DNA from: Bdellovibrionales bacterium
Lineage (GTDB): Bacteria > Bdellovibrionota > Bdellovibrionia > Bdellovibrionales > UBA1609
Assembly: GCA_023301025.1 (NCBI GenBank)
Contig: JALZUR010000009.1
Location: 1 to 60,630 of the forward strand
Reading direction: 5' to 3'
Length of the DNA: 60,630 nt
In this document: piece by piece, positions 8,757 through 17,442 of the stretch
Layout of the letters: each line of letters opens with the position of its first letter
Numbering within the stretch: the first letter of the stretch is position 1
Notes under the pieces: model-generated
What the model was told of the DNA's origin: nothing
The model's database searches: none
What the model saw: the letters and a program-made list of their open reading frames with translations, nothing else
Program-made: the position numbers and the translations under genes

Positions 8757-10223
8757 TTAATTCTCTTTTGTTTCAGGCTCAGATAAAGAAGGTGATGTCG
8801 TCTTATTTAAAAAAACGCTATCAGCTTCACCTATATCTTTTTTAATATTTTCAACTTTAGAAAAGAAATTTAGTTTAAATATCTCTTTTGAAAGTTCTTT
8901 TTTAAAAGCATAATAACTGCCCTTAGAGTATAAGATATAACACTCTTTTTTAGCGCCCGAAGTTTCAACACGTACACAAGATAAATCAGTTGAATAGATT
9001 TCAAAATTTTCTCTTTTTTGACCGAGGGTTTTATAAGAAACAATAAGAACAGGTTTTGGAAGAGTGTTAGGTTTTTCTAAAACTCTCTCAACTTTTGAGT
9101 TGCTCATAAGTGAGAAAAGTTTTGAAACAGCTCCACCATTAACTCTCTTAACTTCTTTATCACCATCGTTTTTCAACCCTGAACTGATCCATTCCCCATC
9201 TTTGAGTTTTTCAAAATTCTCATCTTTACCTTTATATTTGAACAAAAACGACTGAATATTATCTTGGTTGAAAGATAAAATCCCACTTAAAGACCTTAAG
9301 TCTCTAATATCAGGAAAAAAGGTATCTATATTATCAGATCCAAGATCAAAGTATATATTAGGTCTAGAGCTGTTAGAGGCATAGTAAGTTTTTAAATGCT
9401 TGTAAACTTTAAGTGAATACCTTTTGTCAGGTGATACAACAACTAAGACTTCACCGTATTCTACATTATTTCTAGGAAGTTCATCTAAAAAACTCTTAGC
9501 TCTAAAATTTTTGATATCTTCAAGTAAACTGTTAATTTTTGCATCATCAAAAATCCATTTTTTGTATTTAGACTCCTTTGTACTCCAAGTCTTGTCTAAA
9601 TTAAGAGTGTAGGATTTATCTCTTTTTGAAAATGTGATCTGGATCCCAGGACTTTTGTCTTTAATGCTTTTAGTAACAGGCCAGTTAAACACTTTTGGAT
9701 CTCTTAAATTAAGAGCATTTTGATTAAAGATATCAAACCATTCAGGTCCTGACGAAACTAAGACCTCTGAATTTTTTTGACCAGAAACTTTTAAATAGGA
9801 ACTTCCATCAAATGATTTATTATTTGATAAAATCACAGTTGTTTTTTTTGATTTAGAAGAAAAAACCAAAGATTTAGAACTTTTAACAAAACCAAACTCA
9901 GGCCAATTGACTGTCTCACCAGGGTCACTTAAAACTCGGCCATTTAATTTAAGAACTTCATTGATAAAATCTGTAACCTTATCAGCATCAAGGGTATCTA
10001 TTAAAGGAGCTTTTATACTTCTCCAGCCTGTAAATTTTTTTTCAAACTGATATTCACCAAAAATAATTTCAATGATTTTACCAGCTTCAAGTTTTACAAC
10101 TTTTTCTTTTATCTCTTTAACATCTTCTTCCTCTTTGAATTTTTTTATCTCAAAGATTACAAAGATCAAAACAAGACCTACTAACAAAGAAAATAAGCCT
10201 GTCTTTTTTAAGTCTTTGATCAC
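8757..10223 (-). CDS. DUF4340 domain protein, membrane anchored
   Basis: A 488-residue protein with one N-terminal membrane segment (about residues 10-26) followed by a charged linker and a large periplasmic region. The KLEAGKIIEIIFG start and repeated beta-rich units with D-x-x-K-V-x-x-F-I-N-E spacing fit DUF4340, which is habitually encoded with GldG-like proteins. Its role is probably the accessory exported part of the ABC system. The start is GTG at 10223, two bases after the gldG-like stop, with AAGGAG inside the upstream gene. The C-terminal tail is rich in Ser, Thr and Pro. The translocated substrate is unknown. Confidence 0.75.
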   Translation of the reverse strand: MIKDLKKTGLFSLLVGLVLIFVIFEIKKFKEEEDVKEIKEKVVKLEAGKIIEIIFGEYQFEKKFTGWRSIKAPLIDTLDADKVTDFINEVLKLNGRVLSDPGETVNWPEFGFVKSSKSLVFSSKSKKTTVILSNNKSFDGSSYLKVSGQKNSEVLVSSGPEWFDIFNQNALNLRDPKVFNWPVTKSIKDKSPGIQITFSKRDKSYTLNLDKTWSTKESKYKKWIFDDAKINSLLEDIKNFRAKSFLDELPRNNVEYGEVLVVVSPDKRYSLKVYKHLKTYYASNSSRPNIYFDLGSDNIDTFFPDIRDLRSLSGILSFNQDNIQSFLFKYKGKDENFEKLKDGEWISSGLKNDGDKEVKRVNGGAVSKLFSLMSNSKVERVLEKPNTLPKPVLIVSYKTLGQKRENFEIYSTDLSCVRVETSGAKKECYILYSKGSYYAFKKELSKEIFKLNFFSKVENIKKDIGEADSVFLNKTTSPSLSEPETKEN

Positions 10224-10225
10224 TT

Positions 10226-11812
10226 TTAAGCACTCCTTTTTCTAAACCAAAGAATAGATGAAATTAGCAAGGTAACCAATGGAATAAAAATTGGAAATAT
10301 TATTATAAACGCTGAGTAGACTGATGTTAATATAAGTTCTGTTTTTTTAGAAACTTTTGGCTGTATAGATATTAAACTCTCAACATTTGAAAGATAAGCA
10401 AAGCTATTAAGTGCTAAATCTTTATTAAAAACTGTTGTGATGTACAAATCAGTTAAAAAATCACTATCACCAAAAACAATGATTTTACTCTTCTTTTCTA
10501 AATCTGTATTTTTTAAATCTATGTTTTCATCAGAGTGATCATGCCCTTCGTGATTATCTTTTAACTCACTTTGAAGAGCTAAGACGACAGATTTAGGCTT
10601 AACACCTTTTACCTCTTCTTGATAAGATTTTAGACTTGTTACAGGAATCATTGTAGGTAGAGATGAAATTAGCTTTTCAACCTCATACTCTTGGCTATCT
10701 AAAGCAGTAAGTTCAGATGCTTCATAAAAAAGTGCTAATGAGTTTTTTTCTAACTTATTTGTTATTTTAGAATTTTGATTAAAATCTTGAGCAGCAACGG
10801 CTAACGCATCTCCACCTGCTATTGGCTCTGTTGTTAAAACAAATGTTTTATCAACTTTCACACCTACACGAGAAAGCAAAGAACTAAAATCAGCTTCAGA
10901 CGTTGGATCAACAGCAAAAAGTAAGCGAGCCGAACCTTTTTTTAAATAGTCATTTAGTATATTTAACTCAAATTCTAAAAAAGATTTTCTAGCGCCTACT
11001 ACGGCAATCATTGCAGCATCCTCAGGCACACTCTCGATTCCCAAAAAATTAAGCTCTTTAACCTTAAAACCTTTGCTTTTAAGAGTTGCTGCCAATTGCG
11101 AAAGACTAGCACCTTCTTGTGCAGATTTTTTCAAAGACCTTTCACCATGACCAGTTGAGAAATATACAACTTTATTAACCTTAGATTCTAATCTAAAGAG
11201 TGCAGATGTTATTGTATCTTCATCAAAAGGGGCGACGGCTCGTTCAGTTTTTTCTCCATCTTTTAAAATGACTACAACTTTTCCTTTATCATTTTCAGTT
11301 AAAAACTGAACTGAATTTGGATCTTTGTGAGCGTCAATAAAATTAGTTGAAATCTTATCAGACTCTCTTTGATATTTTTTGAAAAGAAGTTTAAGTGCGA
11401 TATTTTGACTTTTGTGAATATCACCTTGGTAATACACCAAAAATTCTACTTTACTGTCTAGAGCTTTCACAATATCCATGCTTTGAAGTGAAAGAGAATT
11501 TAACTTATCAAGAGTTATATCTTTAGAAACCTCGTATCTCGTACCTAAAAAATTTAAACCTAAAAACAATAGAAGACCTAAGAATATGAGTGTTCCCATA
11601 TTCATCCCATACTTAGTGGTCTTCATAGTGAAAAAATCAGCAATAATTTTGTAGTTAAAAAGAGTCCAAGAGAAAACTAAAATCAAACTTAAATAAAATA
11701 AGTAGTTTGAAAATGGGAGCCACGTGTTTAAAACTAATCTTGGAACACCTACTAAAATTAAAATAAGACCACTTATAAGTAGTAAAACCCAAGATGCTTT
11801 TTTAAAATTCAT
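10226..11812 (-). CDS. GldG-like ABC exporter component
   Basis: A 528-residue protein with membrane segments near 7-27, 33-51 and 74-92 and one at the very C-terminus (about 499-522). Between them lies a large periplasmic domain of the GldG or ABC_transp_aux type: it begins RYEVSKDITLDKLNSLS and contains a VVYFSTGHGERSL segment, both typical. A His/Asp-rich patch (NHEGHDHSDEN) lies late in the domain. GldG works with GldA and GldF in Bacteroidetes gliding, while in other phyla such sets are exporters of unknown cargo. GGGAG precedes the ATG by 5 bases. It follows the permease gene after 37 bases. Confidence 0.85.
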   Translation of the reverse strand: MNFKKASWVLLLISGLILILVGVPRLVLNTWLPFSNYLFYLSLILVFSWTLFNYKIIADFFTMKTTKYGMNMGTLIFLGLLLFLGLNFLGTRYEVSKDITLDKLNSLSLQSMDIVKALDSKVEFLVYYQGDIHKSQNIALKLLFKKYQRESDKISTNFIDAHKDPNSVQFLTENDKGKVVVILKDGEKTERAVAPFDEDTITSALFRLESKVNKVVYFSTGHGERSLKKSAQEGASLSQLAATLKSKGFKVKELNFLGIESVPEDAAMIAVVGARKSFLEFELNILNDYLKKGSARLLFAVDPTSEADFSSLLSRVGVKVDKTFVLTTEPIAGGDALAVAAQDFNQNSKITNKLEKNSLALFYEASELTALDSQEYEVEKLISSLPTMIPVTSLKSYQEEVKGVKPKSVVLALQSELKDNHEGHDHSDENIDLKNTDLEKKSKIIVFGDSDFLTDLYITTVFNKDLALNSFAYLSNVESLISIQPKVSKKTELILTSVYSAFIIIFPIFIPLVTLLISSILWFRKRSA

Positions 11813-11849
11813 TAAGACTCCCTATTAAATAAAAGTAATACGTCAAAAT

Positions 11850-12611
11850 TTATCTCCATCGAGAAGACTCAATAACTCTTTCAGTTAAAAAACAAAAAAG
11901 AAATAAAGTCGTAAACATAAACACAAAGGCGCTGCTTTCTAAAACACCGTTAAAAAAATCTTGAACATGAAGCACAAGAGATAACTGCTCAACAAGCTTT
12001 GACCAAAAGGGGTGATTAATAGACCCTGAGAGTGAACCTGAAAGCATCACTCCAAGAGTCATAAGCAGTCCTATAAAAGCAGCCATCAAAGAAGAGCTTG
12101 TTAGGCTAGAGGCAAATAAGCCAATAGAAGTGTTTAAACCAAGCATCAAAAACATTCCTAAATAACTACCCACAAGTGGCCCAAAATCATAATCTGCTAC
12201 AAGAGCTAAACAGAGTGGGTATAAGAGGGCTAATACAAGCAAGAGACTAACAACAAACCAAGCCGCAAAAAACTTACCCATAGTAATAGACCATGAAGAT
12301 ACTGGGCTTGTTAAAAGCAAATCAATAGTTTTTTCTTTTTTCTCTTCAGCTATAAGCTTCATCGTAATCAATGGTGTTAGAAACAAAAGGATTAAATAAA
12401 CTAAATTTAAATGAACCATAAATACGTTTTGATGAATGTTTGCCCCTCCACCCATTTGCGCAGGCATTGATGACAGTTGCGCAAACTGAAAAACTATAGG
12501 CAAAAATCTTAAACTCAAAAAAGCTGTAAACACAAAGGCTAATAAAAAATAAATAGGGCTTGTTAAATAAGACTTAAGTTCTTTTTTGAAAATTAAAACA
12601 GTTTTCATCAT
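11850..12611 (-). CDS. ABC-2 type permease (GldF-like)
   Basis: A 253-residue integral membrane protein with about six hydrophobic helices and the ABC-2 hallmark LITMKLIAEEKKEKTIDLLLTS in the cytoplasmic loop, which couples to the ATPase. The N-terminus (KKELKSYLTSPIYF) is typical of GldF/NosY permeases. Two ATGs are in tandem at 12611 and 12608. The first overlaps the ATPase stop by one base (TAATGATG) and AAGGGG lies just upstream, so translation is coupled. Together with the ATPase upstream and the GldG-like subunit downstream it should form the inner-membrane channel. Confidence 0.88.
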   Translation of the reverse strand: MMKTVLIFKKELKSYLTSPIYFLLAFVFTAFLSLRFLPIVFQFAQLSSMPAQMGGGANIHQNVFMVHLNLVYLILLFLTPLITMKLIAEEKKEKTIDLLLTSPVSSWSITMGKFFAAWFVVSLLLVLALLYPLCLALVADYDFGPLVGSYLGMFLMLGLNTSIGLFASSLTSSSLMAAFIGLLMTLGVMLSGSLSGSINHPFWSKLVEQLSLVLHVQDFFNGVLESSAFVFMFTTLFLFCFLTERVIESSRWR

Positions 12612-13567
12612 TAAACCCCTTGGTTTGTAATATTTTTTAGCTCATTAGTCTTACTCTTAGTAAGATCTATAAACACATCTTCCAAGCGCTCTGATGCAAC
12701 ATTCATTGATAACAGACCCATACCACTTTCAACAATTCTTGATGATAAACTTTCTAAAGATTCTTCACCACCACTTAAGTCAAAATGAATACTGTTTCCA
12801 GCAAGTGTAGACATTTTAATATACTCTAGAGTGTCAAAATCTTTGATGTAACTTTCTTTTACTCGCCGGACTTTAACCTCTACTCGTCTAATTCCACTAG
12901 AAGTTTTATTAGATAGATTTTTAAGCGTATCTTGCGCAACAATTTGTCCTTGATTGATTATAATCACCTTTTCGCAAGAGGCCTGTACTTCGGGAAGAAT
13001 ATGCGTCGACAGAATAATTGTGTGGTTGCCTTTAAGTTCTTTAATTAGCTCTCTAAAGTGTGCAACTTGTGTGGGATCTAAACCTACAGTTGGCTCATCA
13101 AAAATTAAAACTTTAGGCTGAGATACAATAGCTTGTGCAACACCAACTCTTTGCTTAAAACCTTTTGATAAATGACCTATCACTCTGCCTTTAACAGATT
13201 TCAAGTCTAATGAGTCTAGGGCTTTATTAATATAAGAGGTTTCATTATCTTTGGACACCCCTCTTAAACGTGCAACAAATCTTAAATAGTCAAAAACCTT
13301 CATATCGTGATAAAGAGGTGGGTGTTCGGGTAGGTAACCAATATTAGATTTGGCTTCCATTGGATTTTCAAAAATATCAATACCGCATATTTTAACCTGT
13401 CCTTCAGATGGCGACATAAAGCCCGTTAAAATTTTCATGGTTGTTGTTTTACCAGCACCATTTGGACCCAAAAAACCAACAAGCTGACCTTGATCAACTT
13501 TAAAAGAAAGCTTTTTGATTGCAGCACGATCACCATAAAATTTGCTTAAATTCTCGACTTCAATCAT
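12611..13567 (-). CDS. ABC transporter ATPase (GldA-like)
   Basis: A 318-residue ATP-binding subunit. Walker A is GPNGAGKT at 34-41, the signature is LSKGFKQRVG, Walker B is LIFDEP followed by the D-loop, and the switch His lies in STHILPE. The C-terminal ~90 residues beyond the core fit the DUF4162-type tail of the GldA/NatA group. It is the first gene of a six-gene leftward operon and has a consensus promoter upstream. An AAGGAT ribosome site precedes the ATG. Confidence 0.92.
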   Translation of the reverse strand: MIEVENLSKFYGDRAAIKKLSFKVDQGQLVGFLGPNGAGKTTTMKILTGFMSPSEGQVKICGIDIFENPMEAKSNIGYLPEHPPLYHDMKVFDYLRFVARLRGVSKDNETSYINKALDSLDLKSVKGRVIGHLSKGFKQRVGVAQAIVSQPKVLIFDEPTVGLDPTQVAHFRELIKELKGNHTIILSTHILPEVQASCEKVIIINQGQIVAQDTLKNLSNKTSSGIRRVEVKVRRVKESYIKDFDTLEYIKMSTLAGNSIHFDLSGGEESLESLSSRIVESGMGLLSMNVASERLEDVFIDLTKSKTNELKNITNQGV

Positions 13568-13635
13568 CTTTAATCCTTTTTATTTTAAAACTGGTGACGT
13601 GTAAACTACTGATACTGAACAACTAAGAACATTGA

Positions 13636-13663
13636 ATTTTATAACTTATATAAAAGCTGTCAA
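13636..13663 (-). promoter_or_regulatory. Sigma70-type promoter for the gldA-like operon
   Basis: On the reverse strand TTGACA (13658-13663) is followed after 16 bases by TAAAAT (13636-13641). This is close to consensus and lies about 70 bases upstream of the ATPase start. Confidence 0.6.
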
Positions 13664-13711
13664 GCCTTTGCTAACAGCTGTCTTCGAGAAAGCAGAATGG
13701 ATTGCTGTAGA

Positions 13712-15040
13712 TTAAAAAATGTGCATAAATTCACTTTCCCATTTTAAACTTAAACTCTGTTGTTTAGTGAATGTTACTAAACCTTTTTTACCTTTTTGAG
13801 TCTTAACAAATCTACACTCTGTGAAGACAACTACAAAACTTTGACCAGTGCTTTGTATAAGCTTTTTAGGAGCTCCTTTTAAAAACAAAAAATAGGCAGC
13901 TTTTTCTAAAACTGACGTTGTTAAATTTAAGTTTTTAGGTCTTTCGACAATCAAGTGACCGGAAGAGTAATCACTTAAATGCATCCACATATGCCAAGGT
14001 TTCGCAGATCTTAACAATGTAAGATTCTCGTCAGCATTTTTTCCACACCTGAAAACAATTTCACTGTTAAATCTGTAAAAGTGTGTTTTTTTAAGTTGGA
14101 TGTTTTTCTTTGCACTACTAGCTTTGACTAAGTTGCTTTTTGTATTACCTAAACTATCAACTTTATCTTTTTCTTGAAGTTCGAGAGTATTTAATCTTTC
14201 TGTTAACCTTTGTCTCTTAGCAGAAGCGACCTTTACTTGAGCGTATGCCCATTCAATATTTTCTCTATGTGTTAGCTTTGGTCTGTATAAACCCTTAAAA
14301 ACGTCTTCACTCCTCTTAGCGAGAGTAGTTGTAATACATTGCTCTTCCGTTATAGATTCTAAAAATTTTGCAAAATCCATATACACGTTATCATCTATTA
14401 AACTCAGAGCTTTCTTAATCTTTTTTTGTGCTAAACTGTTCTTATCTTTTTTTGCATTTTGATCTAATATTTTAGCTTCTAGCTTTTCTAAAACTAAAAA
14501 AGACCCTTCATCAAAAATAACTTGAGGACTCCTTATTACATCATCGGTATGATTTAGAGCTTCCTCTTTTAATAGTTTTTGCGGTTTCCTTAAGAAAACT
14601 TTTTTATCACCATTAAAAGCACCTAAATTGCCACCGCCACTAAAAAGTCTGACCTGTAGGAGCTTATTGTTTGGCTCTTTTTCAGTAGAGTCTACACACT
14701 TACTGAGTGAACTAAAAGTAAGTTCTAATACTCTTGCATGATCCTTACAAACTCTAATATCTGTAATAGACTCTTTTAAGAAATGTGCTTTTAAAAATAA
14801 AATTAGGGGCTTTTCTTCTATGCGTGTATTTAAAGAAGCTTTAAGAAAAGACTTATCAGAGGATAATATAAGTAGTGGAGTTTTATCTCTCAGAGACAAA
14901 ACCAAATAAAAAGGCCCCTTCTTCCAAAAATGCAAACACAAACATGAAAGACTTCCTGTAATCTTTTGCAGTTCAGCCCCTTTAAGACTCAAGAGTTCAT
15001 TTGACAGAGCTTTTAGCTCAATAGAATTTATTGATTTCAC
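13712..15040 (-). CDS. RqcH-like NFACT protein (ribosome quality control)
   Basis: A 442-residue protein related to RqcH/FbpA and eukaryotic Rqc2. These bind 50S subunits with stalled nascent chains and direct untemplated alanine tailing. The C-terminal NFACT-R domain is clear: FRCGKNADENLTLLRSA, then WMHLSDYSSGHLIV, matching the usual V-G-R-N-x-x-Q-N-D and W-L-H-x-x-x-x-x-G-S-H pattern. The N-terminal half is a diverged NFACT-N, and a basic coiled-coil-like stretch (about 265-310) joins them. It is clearly shorter than the ~570 residues of Bacillus RqcH. The start is a GTG at 15040, with AAGGTAAG some 12 bases upstream. It diverges from the thioesterase gene. Confidence 0.8.
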   Translation of the reverse strand: MKSINSIELKALSNELLSLKGAELQKITGSLSCLCLHFWKKGPFYLVLSLRDKTPLLILSSDKSFLKASLNTRIEEKPLILFLKAHFLKESITDIRVCKDHARVLELTFSSLSKCVDSTEKEPNNKLLQVRLFSGGGNLGAFNGDKKVFLRKPQKLLKEEALNHTDDVIRSPQVIFDEGSFLVLEKLEAKILDQNAKKDKNSLAQKKIKKALSLIDDNVYMDFAKFLESITEEQCITTTLAKRSEDVFKGLYRPKLTHRENIEWAYAQVKVASAKRQRLTERLNTLELQEKDKVDSLGNTKSNLVKASSAKKNIQLKKTHFYRFNSEIVFRCGKNADENLTLLRSAKPWHMWMHLSDYSSGHLIVERPKNLNLTTSVLEKAAYFLFLKGAPKKLIQSTGQSFVVVFTECRFVKTQKGKKGLVTFTKQQSLSLKWESEFMHIF

Positions 15041-15126
15041 TTTAGAACAACTTACCTTAGCATTCTAACTAAGACCAGTGCCTTTTATTACGTGCAGTAA
15101 ACCTTCACCTATGACAGAATTCTCTT

Positions 15127-15654
15127 ATGAATAAAATTTTTAGACTCATACATCTACTTCTTTTTTCTTCTAAATCAAAAAAGATGGGTTTTCATGAAAC
15201 ATCTTCTACTTTTTTAAGAGTTTGGTTTAATGATTTAGACCCTCTTATGCATGTGAATAATGGGGTGTACCTTTCTTTATTGGATTTGGGGCGTATTGAT
15301 TTTATGATTAAAACTGGGATGTATGAAAAGATTAAAAAAAACAACCTCTACCCTGTTATAGCTTCTGAAGGCATAAAATTTAAAAGATCTCTTAAACTTT
15401 TTCAAAAGTTTGAAATAAAAACCAAATTTTCAGGTTTTGATGAAAAGTACGTCTACCTTGAACAAAGCTTTTGGTCTAAAGACAAAATTTATGCGAAAGC
15501 CATAATAAAAAGTATCTTTTTAAGAAAAGAAGGTGGAAAGGTAAGCTCTCAAGAGTTAAAAGATATTATTGGGTACTCAAACTCTTTTTGCCTTGAAATT
15601 TATATAAAAGAATTTTCAAATTCTTTAGAAACAGCCTTTGAGAAAGAATCTTAA
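15127..15654 (+). CDS. Acyl-CoA thioesterase, hotdog fold (THEM6/FadM-like)
   Basis: A 175-residue single hotdog-domain protein. The diagnostic stretch is WFNDLDPLMHVNNGVYLSL, where the Asp and N-N are the usual active-site region of the 4HBT group, followed by DLGRIDFM. The N-terminal ~15 residues are hydrophobic (IFRLIHLLLF), as in THEM6-type proteins, and could attach it to the membrane. The reaction would be acyl-CoA or acyl-ACP hydrolysis; chain length is unknown. No strong ribosome site precedes the ATG at 15127. A later ATG at 15184 would drop the hydrophobic part. Confidence 0.75.
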   Translation: MNKIFRLIHLLLFSSKSKKMGFHETSSTFLRVWFNDLDPLMHVNNGVYLSLLDLGRIDFMIKTGMYEKIKKNNLYPVIASEGIKFKRSLKLFQKFEIKTKFSGFDEKYVYLEQSFWSKDKIYAKAIIKSIFLRKEGGKVSSQELKDIIGYSNSFCLEIYIKEFSNSLETAFEKES

Positions 15655-15696
15655 AGCTAGACTTTATCTTTTTGAGACACTTTCCGATAAAACACT

Positions 15697-15963
15697 ATGA
15701 ATTTTATCGAAATAATTGACAATACCATTATTGAATCGATTTTTGAGCATGTAAGCCATGACCAAAGTCCAAAAGACTTTGTCAATCAATGTAAGATGTT
15801 TTTGAGAAATGAACATGAAGAGATTGCTAATTTTTTTACAATATCTGAAATTGAAGACATGATTATGACTAGACTAATGATTTATCTTGATGAAGAGTAT
15901 GATCTTAACTTATTTAGACTAAAGCATTTTCCGGCTCATAAAATTCAAGAGTATGATATTTGA
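15697..15963 (+). CDS. Conserved-looking small acidic protein, unknown function
   Basis: An 88-residue, Glu/Asp/Ile-rich protein that I do not recognise. It has no signal peptide or membrane segment and looks largely helical. It overlaps the next gene by 11 bases (its TGA lies within the GreA-like gene's ATGATATTTGATAA), which points to co-translation and a possible partnership with that factor. Coding is supported by the tight overlap and by codon use like its neighbours. Confidence 0.55.
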   Translation: MNFIEIIDNTIIESIFEHVSHDQSPKDFVNQCKMFLRNEHEEIANFFTISEIEDMIMTRLMIYLDEEYDLNLFRLKHFPAHKIQEYDI

Positions 15964-16423
15964 TAAAAAAGAGATTTTAAAAAAAATTAAAAACACACTC
16001 GTTGGTAAAATTAAACAACTTACTGATGAGGCTCTTTCTCTTAAAGATGCAGCTACTAATGAAGAATCGAAGGCTGAAAATAAATACGATACAAGAGGTT
16101 TAGAAGCCTCTTACATCGCTCAAGCTCACGCTAAACGCATTGAAAAAATGAAAGAGTCTTTATACTTTATTGATAAAACTCAAATAAACCCCTTTAAGAA
16201 TAAAATTAAAGTCGGAGACTTAATTGTTCTTTTAGACACTTCAAATGAAGTTAAAAGCCTTTTCTTTTTACTTTCTGAAGGCGGTATAAAAGTTGAGTAC
16301 AAATCAAAACCTATCACAAGCCTTTCTATAACTTCGCCTCTTGGTTCAAAACTTCTAGGCGCATCCCTAGATGATGAGGTTTCTATAAATAAAAAAACTT
16401 ATGAAATTTTAGGTGTTTACTAA
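15953..16423 (+). CDS. GreA/GreB C-terminal-domain protein
   Basis: A 156-residue protein whose last third is the FKBP-like GreA/GreB C-terminal domain (ITSPLGSKLLGASLDDEVSI), which docks on RNA polymerase. Instead of the canonical GreA coiled coil the N-terminal half has a helical region with NKYDTRGLEASYIAQAHAKR. This fits the Gre-like family in which transcript-cleavage activity is uncertain because the acidic finger-tip is not obvious. It may modulate polymerase in another way. It is the second gene of a pair with the 88-residue protein. Confidence 0.7.
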   Translation: MIFDKKEILKKIKNTLVGKIKQLTDEALSLKDAATNEESKAENKYDTRGLEASYIAQAHAKRIEKMKESLYFIDKTQINPFKNKIKVGDLIVLLDTSNEVKSLFFLLSEGGIKVEYKSKPITSLSITSPLGSKLLGASLDDEVSINKKTYEILGVY

Positions 16424-16444
16424 ACTGATCTTTGGAACATACCT

Positions 16445-17113
16445 CTAAAAAATTACAACCCCTGTAATGGCATGACGAACAAAATCCGGACCGATTCTAA
16501 AGTCATAATCATAAACATATGAAAAAGACAGGTCATAGTTTTCATAAGACTTTACAAAACCAAGTATAAGTCTATGCGAAGACAAACCCTTTTCTTGTGT
16601 ATCAAAGTCTGCAAAATCATTAATATAAAAATTAAACTCGCTATAGATGTAAGGATAAAAACCTTTGATGTTATATCTTTTAATCAAAGCTCCATTTAAA
16701 AGTCTAAACCTCTGAGCAACCACACTTGAAAAAGAGAAGTCTCTCAATTCATGCCTAAATCGAACTTTGTACTCTATTTTAGAGCTATTATAGGCTTCAA
16801 AATTATACTCCAGTGCGTATCTGAACTCTTTTTGAAGACTAAGGCTATCCAAAACTCCATATGTAAATATAAAACCTACCGACCCATTTTCTAGAGCCTT
16901 TTGATAAGACAAATTAAATTGTGACTCATTAAGTTTTTTTTCTAGAGAGCTGTACCTCATCTGAACTTGAGCCTTTAGAGTAGAACTTTTTAGATATGTT
17001 GATGTAAACTCATAGCCTGAAATAGACCAAATCTGTGTATCTGACTGAAAAGATGCCTCTGCACTAATACCAAAAAAAATCAAAACAGAACTAAGAATAA
17101 GAAAGTGATTCAT
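16445..17113 (-). CDS. DUF2490-like outer-membrane beta-barrel protein
   Basis: About 222 residues from the ATG at 17113. The N-terminus (MNHFLILSSVLIFFGISAEA) is a signal peptide, followed by alternating beta strands rich in aromatics and ending in a phenylalanine (GVVIF), typical of barrels recognised by BAM. The pattern TQIWSISGYEFTSTYL and a central LRDFSFSSVVAQRFRLLNG fit DUF2490. The reading frame extends upstream to a TTG at 17149, but that adds no signal-peptide-like residues. TTGACA at 17144-17149 with a poor -10 would put the transcript start near the ATG, so a leaderless message is possible. Function is unknown. Confidence 0.6.
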   Translation of the reverse strand: MNHFLILSSVLIFFGISAEASFQSDTQIWSISGYEFTSTYLKSSTLKAQVQMRYSSLEKKLNESQFNLSYQKALENGSVGFIFTYGVLDSLSLQKEFRYALEYNFEAYNSSKIEYKVRFRHELRDFSFSSVVAQRFRLLNGALIKRYNIKGFYPYIYSEFNFYINDFADFDTQEKGLSSHRLILGFVKSYENYDLSFSYVYDYDFRIGPDFVRHAITGVVIF

Positions 17114-17160
17114 TAGGCACATACAATGAGCAAAGTCATTAAGTGTCAAGAAGGATAAAA

Positions 17161-17191
17161 AACAAAAAAAAGCCGGTCTTACGACACGGCT
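17161..17191 (-). terminator. Intrinsic terminator after the GH10 gene
   Basis: On the reverse strand a stem AGCCG/CGGCT with inner GTC/GAC and a GTAA tetraloop is followed by a T-rich run (eight T, then G, then more T). It lies about 250 bases downstream of the xylanase stop and points away from it. No other leftward gene lies between. Confidence 0.7.
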
Positions 17192-17240
17192 AAAAAAAAG
17201 GGGGGGGGTTTTTTATGTCTGCCGAATCAAAGGGGGGGAG
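17192..17240. repeat. Homopolymer block A8-G9-T6 and G7
   Basis: Eight A (17192-17199), nine G (17200-17208) and six T (17209-17214) run together, and a second G7 tract (17232-17238) follows, flanked by GAATC/GATTC. Long G runs are out of character for this AT-rich sequence. They lie between the DUF2490 promoter region and the terminator of the GH10 gene. Confidence 0.7.
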
Positions 17241-17332
17241 ATTCAACAGACTCTTTATATAAAGCAAAGAGTTTGCCAAGATCAGCACTTTGTAATTTTG
17301 ATTTGAAGTTCTTTTTGAATTCAAAGAGACTA

Positions 17333-17358
17333 AAATTGTCTTTTTAAAAAGACAATTT
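17333..17358. repeat. Perfect 26-base palindrome
   Basis: A gapless inverted repeat with 13-base arms (AAATTGTCTTTTT and its complement) lies 85 bases downstream of the xylanase stop. It could form a long stem or be a protein site. It is not followed by a clean T run on either strand. The rest of 17241-17442 shows no open reading frame of note. Confidence 0.6.
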
Positions 17359-17442
17359 AGGCGCATACCATTTAAAAGATGTACCTAATAAGAAAAGGAC
17401 TTCTGAATTAAATCCAAAAATACATTTTTGATGTATAAAGGC

